Below are positions 5,526 to 8,214 of a stretch of 8,214 nt of DNA, in pieces. Source of the stretch: Chloroflexota bacterium (GTDB lineage Bacteria; Chloroflexota; Dormibacteria; Aeolococcales; Aeolococcaceae); NCBI GenBank assembly GCA_003491925.1, contig DNAU01000132.1:2875-11088 (forward strand). Reading direction: 5' to 3'. Every line of letters starts with the position of its first letter. Position 1 is the first letter of the stretch. Made by a program: the position numbers and the translations under genes. A model generated the notes under the pieces. That model was not told the DNA's origin and ran no database searches. It saw nothing but the letters and a program-made list of their open reading frames with translations.

Positions 5526-6940
5526 GGGGTGCTCGAGCCGGGTGCAGCGACGCCGGCGCTGTCGGACGCCGGGGTGGTGTATGTGTAGCTGGCCTGGAGG
5601 CTCCAGGTCGCGCCGCCATCGGCCGTGGCGCAGACGGCGTCGATGAACCCGCCGTAGCCGCCGGTGAGGATCGCCTGGCCCGCGGGCGAGACATGTGCGG
5701 CGCTGGTGGTGGGCGATGCCAGCGGGCCTGAGACCAGGACCCACCCTTGCAGTGGGCCGACGAATGAGAGCCCCACCGCCGCGGCGTCACCGTCGCCCGC
5801 ATAGGGGATCCCCGACGGCACCGGGAGCTGCACCGGAAATGAGGTGACCCCGTTGACGACCGTCTCGAAGACGGGCGGCCCCACATCGCTCCCGCCGGCC
5901 AGGACGACGGTGCGGGCGTCGACGATCTGGACGGGCCCGTCCATGCCGTCGAAGTCCACCCCCATGGGTGCCGGTGAGGGGGATGGCGTCCACTCCGCCC
6001 CTCCGTCCGAGGTCCGCACGTACTCGGTGTAGAGGTTCCCGGCGCCGGCGCCGAGGGGGACCCTCACCCACGCCGTGGCGCCGCTGCAGGCGATGGCCGA
6101 CGATTCGGGATCGAGGCTCCCGAGCCAGGACGCCGAGTACTCGAGTCCCCAGCTCGCACCACCGTCCGCCGTCCCGTAGATGCTCAGGGGCGCGCCGAAG
6201 GTGGTGCCGGCGACGGCCCACCCCTGGCCGGCGTTCCCGAAGCACACCGAGACGACCGAGAGGCCGGGGCCGACCGAGGCCGCGGTCCATGTCGTCCCTC
6301 CGTCGCTGGTGGCGGCCAGACCGCCCGCCTCGGTCAGGGCCCAGCCGCTCGACGCGCTGGTGAAGTCGACGCAGACCAGCGCCTGTCCGGGCTCGCCCGC
6401 CGCAGTCCAGGTCGTGCCCCCGTCGGCGGTGCGGAGCAATCCGCCGCTCTGCGGGACGGCCGCCATCGAAGGACCGGCCAGCGCCCACCCGTCATCGACG
6501 CTCACGAAGTCGAGCTCGCCGACCCAGAAGGGTGCCGAGAGCTCAACGTCCCAGCTGGCGCCGCCGTTGTCGGTCGAGAGGATCTCGCTGGTGGTGGCTC
6601 CGGTCGGCACGGTCAGCCAGCCGTCCAGCCGGTTGACGAAGGTGAGGGGCCCCCGGCAGGAGCTGGCCGAGAGCGGGATGGCGACGGGCGTGGCACTCGG
6701 CGTCACCACCGGCGCGGAGGACACAGAGGACGGTTCCGCCGTCCACCCGGTCGGCGATGTCTCCGACGGGCCCGCCGGCGTCGCCCTCGCCGAGGGGCCG
6801 GCGGTGGCGGACGATGTCGGGTGCCCCCGTTCGTGGAGGCCGACGGCGAGCGTGGCCGCCACCACCGCGCCGACTACCAGGGCGATCCCGAGACCGGAGG
6901 CGGCCCGGCCGATGCGGAGACGGCGGCCGATGGCCCTCAT
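5522..6940 (-). CDS. Membrane-anchored YCF48/BNR-like beta-propeller protein
   Basis: Protein of 472 residues with a basic N-terminus, one hydrophobic segment (about 16-35), a Ser/Thr/Pro-rich linker (about 41-94) and a repeat domain from about 95. The membrane segment may act as a signal anchor placing the propeller outside the cell. Six Asp-boxes (S/T-x-D-x-G-x-x-W) are visible at about 122-130, 171-178, 211-218, 257-264, 310-317 and 439-446. They alternate with GW-containing strands such as DGWALAG, SGWALT and QGWAVAG, the pattern of YCF48/HCF136-like and sortilin/BNR propellers. The wide gap between the fifth and sixth boxes probably holds a blade whose box has decayed. In cyanobacteria and plastids YCF48 helps assemble photosystem II, but nothing here is photosynthetic. 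In high-GC soil bacteria such proteins have no settled role, and glycan or protein binding is a guess. No strong Shine-Dalgarno sequence precedes the ATG. Confidence 0.82.
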   Translation of the reverse strand: MRAIGRRLRIGRAASGLGIALVVGAVVAATLAVGLHERGHPTSSATAGPSARATPAGPSETSPTGWTAEPSSVSSAPVVTPSATPVAIPLSASSCRGPLTFVNRLDGWLTVPTGATTSEILSTDNGGASWDVELSAPFWVGELDFVSVDDGWALAGPSMAAVPQSGGLLRTADGGTTWTAAGEPGQALVCVDFTSASSGWALTEAGGLAATSDGGTTWTAASVGPGLSVVSVCFGNAGQGWAVAGTTFGAPLSIYGTADGGASWGLEYSASWLGSLDPESSAIACSGATAWVRVPLGAGAGNLYTEYVRTSDGGAEWTPSPSPAPMGVDFDGMDGPVQIVDARTVVLAGGSDVGPPVFETVVNGVTSFPVQLPVPSGIPYAGDGDAAAVGLSFVGPLQGWVLVSGPLASPTTSAAHVSPAGQAILTGGYGGFIDAVCATADGGATWSLQASYTYTTPASDSAGVAAPGSSTP

Positions 6941-7086
6941 CCCGGTGGCCAGCAGCGCAGGCGCCGGCCCAGCCGTTGGGCGCCGCGTGGCGTCCCGGCA
7001 CCCGTCGTCGTCCCCGCGCTCGTCACCACACCTCTACTACGCGCCGGCAGCTCGTCCGCGTGACGTGCGGAGCGCGCGGCCGGGGG

Positions 7087-7092
7087 TACCCT
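7087..7092 (+). promoter_or_regulatory. Candidate -10 element of the alpha/beta hydrolase gene
   Basis: TACCCT fits the loose TAnnnT pattern of high-GC bacteria. Transcription would start near 7098-7101, exactly where the repeats begin. No good -35 was found at 16-18 bases; GTGACG at 7060-7065 is 21 bases away. The remainder of the 203-base intergenic region (6941-7143) must also carry the promoter of the divergent propeller gene, which I could not place. Confidence 0.3.
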
Positions 7093-7100
7093 GAAAGGGC

Positions 7101-7131
7101 AGAGAACCTCTTCGCGACGAAGAGAACCTCT
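7101..7131 (+). repeat. Pair of 11-bp direct repeats with 20-bp period, nested with a 7-bp inverted repeat
   Basis: AGAGAACCTCT occurs exactly at 7101-7111 and 7121-7131. Each copy is itself an inverted repeat (AGAG-AAC-CTCT). Between them CTCTTCG (7108-7114) and CGAAGAG (7118-7124) form a perfect 7-bp dyad around CGA. The 20-bp period, close to two helical turns, suits a regulator binding twice on one DNA face. In RNA the same bases could switch between alternative stems in the leader of the hydrolase gene. Confidence 0.6.
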
Positions 7132-7142
7132 CCTCCGCGAGG
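7132..7142 (+). promoter_or_regulatory. Small hairpin covering the hydrolase Shine-Dalgarno sequence
   Basis: CCTC (7132-7135) can pair with GAGG (7139-7142) around CGC, burying the GAGGG ribosome binding site at 7139-7143. CCTC also occurs at 7107-7110 and 7127-7130, so the site has three possible partners. GAGGG abuts the ATG at 7144 but is spaced six bases from the in-frame GTG at 7150, which makes GTG a serious alternative start. Confidence 0.4.
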
Positions 7143-7143
7143 G

Positions 7144-8214
7144 ATGGACGTGCTCGATCGGGTCAGCGCGCTGGTCGCCCGGGCGATGGACGCAGGGGTG
7201 CGCTGGCAGCTCGCCCGTCTCCCGGTCGAGCTGCCAGCGCCCGAGAGCTGGACGCCCGCCGACCCCCTGGAGTTCTGGACGGCGAGCCGCGTTCATGACC
7301 CTGCGCCGATCACGGCCGGGCCCGTGCAGCACCGGCGCCGCGGCGGGGTGGAGGTGCGCACCCTCACCGGCCCCAGCCAGGGGCCCGGCGGCGGCCCGGG
7401 CAGCCGGCACCTGGTGGCCACCGCACTCCTCCGGCCCGGACGGCGCGACCTCCCCTTCGTCCTCGTCGTCCACGGTCTCCTCGCGCCGGGCCCCTGGTAC
7501 GAGGAGCGGCGCTGCCGCGCCCTCGTCACGGACGGCGCCCAGGCGGCCCGGATCGATCTGCCCCTGCACCTGCGCCGCCACACGCCCGGCCGCAGGAGCG
7601 GAGAGGGGTTCATCCAGACGGACCTCGCCTGGACGCGCGAGATCGTCCGCCAGTCGGTGGAGGACTGCGCGGCGGTGCTCGCCTGGGCGCGGCGCGAGGT
7701 CAGCGACCGGGTGGAGGTCTGCGGCACCTCCCTGGGCGGACTGATCGCCGTGCTGCTCGCGGCCCACCTGGAGCTCGACGCGGTGGTCGCGCTCGCCCCG
7801 TTCTGCGACCCCGCCGCGACGATCCTCGACCACCTCCCGCGCAGGACCCGGCGGGTCCTGGGGCTGGACGGGGACGGGGGAGGGGCGTGGGGGCCGGACC
7901 GCGAAGCGGCCCGCCAGGTGGTCGGTGCGGCCTTCGCCCCGATCGTGGCGCGGACCTTCCGCCCCCCGGCAACGCCCGGCGAGCGGATCGCGATCGTCCG
8001 CCCCACCCTCGATCGCGTGGTGGGCGACGCCCCGATGGCGGAGCTGGCCGAGGCCTGGGGCGCCGACCTGTGGAGCTACCCGCAGGGGCACATCTCGGTG
8101 ATGAACGTCCCCGGCCTGGCCGCCCGGATCCGCGACTGGTTGGTGACCTCGCATGTCGAGCTCGCCGGGCGCGCGGCCGTCCCCGCCACCGTGCGGGGGA
8201 ACTGGGCCACCACC
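7144..8214 (+). CDS. Alpha/beta hydrolase, 3' end outside window
   Basis: A frame open without a stop from 7144 to the window edge encodes 357 residues. It carries an alpha/beta hydrolase core: a strand leading to the oxyanion-hole motif VLVVHGLLAPG (H110-G111), the nucleophile elbow VCGTSLGG (S196), a likely acid in RPTLDRVVGD (D290; D295 is the alternative), and the catalytic histidine in YPQGHISVMN (H316). The order and spacing of Ser-Asp-His fit a working serine hydrolase, probably an esterase or lipase-like enzyme; the layout recalls the ABHD18-like group, but I cannot assign a substrate. There is no signal peptide, so it should be cytoplasmic. After the histidine about 40 residues are seen, so only a short tail is probably missing. 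The ATG at 7144 is annotated, but GTG at 7150 has better Shine-Dalgarno spacing. Leader repeats suggest regulation, and a 14-bp inverted repeat spans codons 19-33. Confidence 0.85.
   Translation, partial: MDVLDRVSALVARAMDAGVRWQLARLPVELPAPESWTPADPLEFWTASRVHDPAPITAGPVQHRRRGGVEVRTLTGPSQGPGGGPGSRHLVATALLRPGRRDLPFVLVVHGLLAPGPWYEERRCRALVTDGAQAARIDLPLHLRRHTPGRRSGEGFIQTDLAWTREIVRQSVEDCAAVLAWARREVSDRVEVCGTSLGGLIAVLLAAHLELDAVVALAPFCDPAATILDHLPRRTRRVLGLDGDGGGAWGPDREAARQVVGAAFAPIVARTFRPPATPGERIAIVRPTLDRVVGDAPMAELAEAWGADLWSYPQGHISVMNVPGLAARIRDWLVTSHVELAGRAAVPATVRGNWATT
7200..7240. repeat. Perfect 14-bp inverted repeat inside the hydrolase coding region
   Basis: Left arm 7200-7213 (GCGCTGGCAGCTCG) is exactly complementary to right arm 7227-7240, with a 13-base centre. 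After one mismatch the centre adds three more pairs (7215-7217 with 7223-7225) and a 5-base loop. No T-run follows on either strand. It encodes part of the N-terminal region, residues 19-33. Confidence 0.75.

Noticed and set aside
6180..7094. + strand open frame (304 codons) opposite the propeller gene
   Set aside because: It is antisense to clear Asp-box repeats, and its product is Pro/Ala/Ser/Arg-rich without motifs.
7101..7131. Repeat pair as a small CRISPR array
   Set aside because: There are only two 11-bp units with a 9-bp spacer, far too short for a CRISPR array, and no cas genes.
7200..7240. 14-bp inverted repeat as an intrinsic terminator
   Set aside because: No T-run follows on either strand, and it lies within an open, motif-bearing coding frame.
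6937..8154. Long - strand open frame (405 codons) opposite the alpha/beta hydrolase
   Set aside because: The + strand frame carries a full Ser-Asp-His hydrolase signature. The antisense product is low-complexity Arg/Gly/Pro/His-rich sequence without domains.

Overview
The window is very GC-rich, and almost every gene shows strong G/C preference at third codon positions. Together with the protein types (a GabD1-type dehydrogenase, an APC permease, a membrane-anchored YCF48-like propeller), this suggests an actinobacterium or a high-GC relative such as Chloroflexota or Dormibacterota. The phylum cannot be fixed from the sequence alone.

Left part (1-4165, + strand): an operon-like run for 4-aminobutyrate (GABA) use. 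It holds the 3' part of a GabT-type aminotransferase (cut by the window edge), a complete 12-helix-type APC permease, and a complete GabD1-type succinate-semialdehyde dehydrogenase. Import, transamination and oxidation to succinate would form one pathway from GABA to the TCA cycle. The operon promoter lies outside the window.

Middle part (4166-5525): a SprT-like putative zinc metalloprotease on the - strand converges on gabD1. It diverges from a tRNA-Leu(UAA) gene on the + strand. The two promoters appear to interleave, and the protease mRNA may be leaderless. The tRNA has a clear cloverleaf with a long variable arm, but an unusual C at position 33 and a G-U pair at the top of the acceptor stem. 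A small, unrecognised, probably exported beta-rich protein follows.

Right part (5522-8214): a membrane-anchored YCF48/BNR-type beta-propeller with six Asp-boxes lies on the - strand and shares stop-codon bases with the small exported-protein gene. A 203-bp divergent intergenic region separates it from an alpha/beta hydrolase on the + strand. The hydrolase frame stays open from 7144 to the window edge, so it is 3' truncated here. Its short leader is packed with direct and inverted repeats, and a perfect 14-bp inverted repeat lies just inside the coding region.

No mobile element, CRISPR array or phage gene was seen. Most of the window is ordinary metabolic and housekeeping content. The most unusual signals are the hydrolase leader, the early coding hairpin and the atypical tRNA-Leu.
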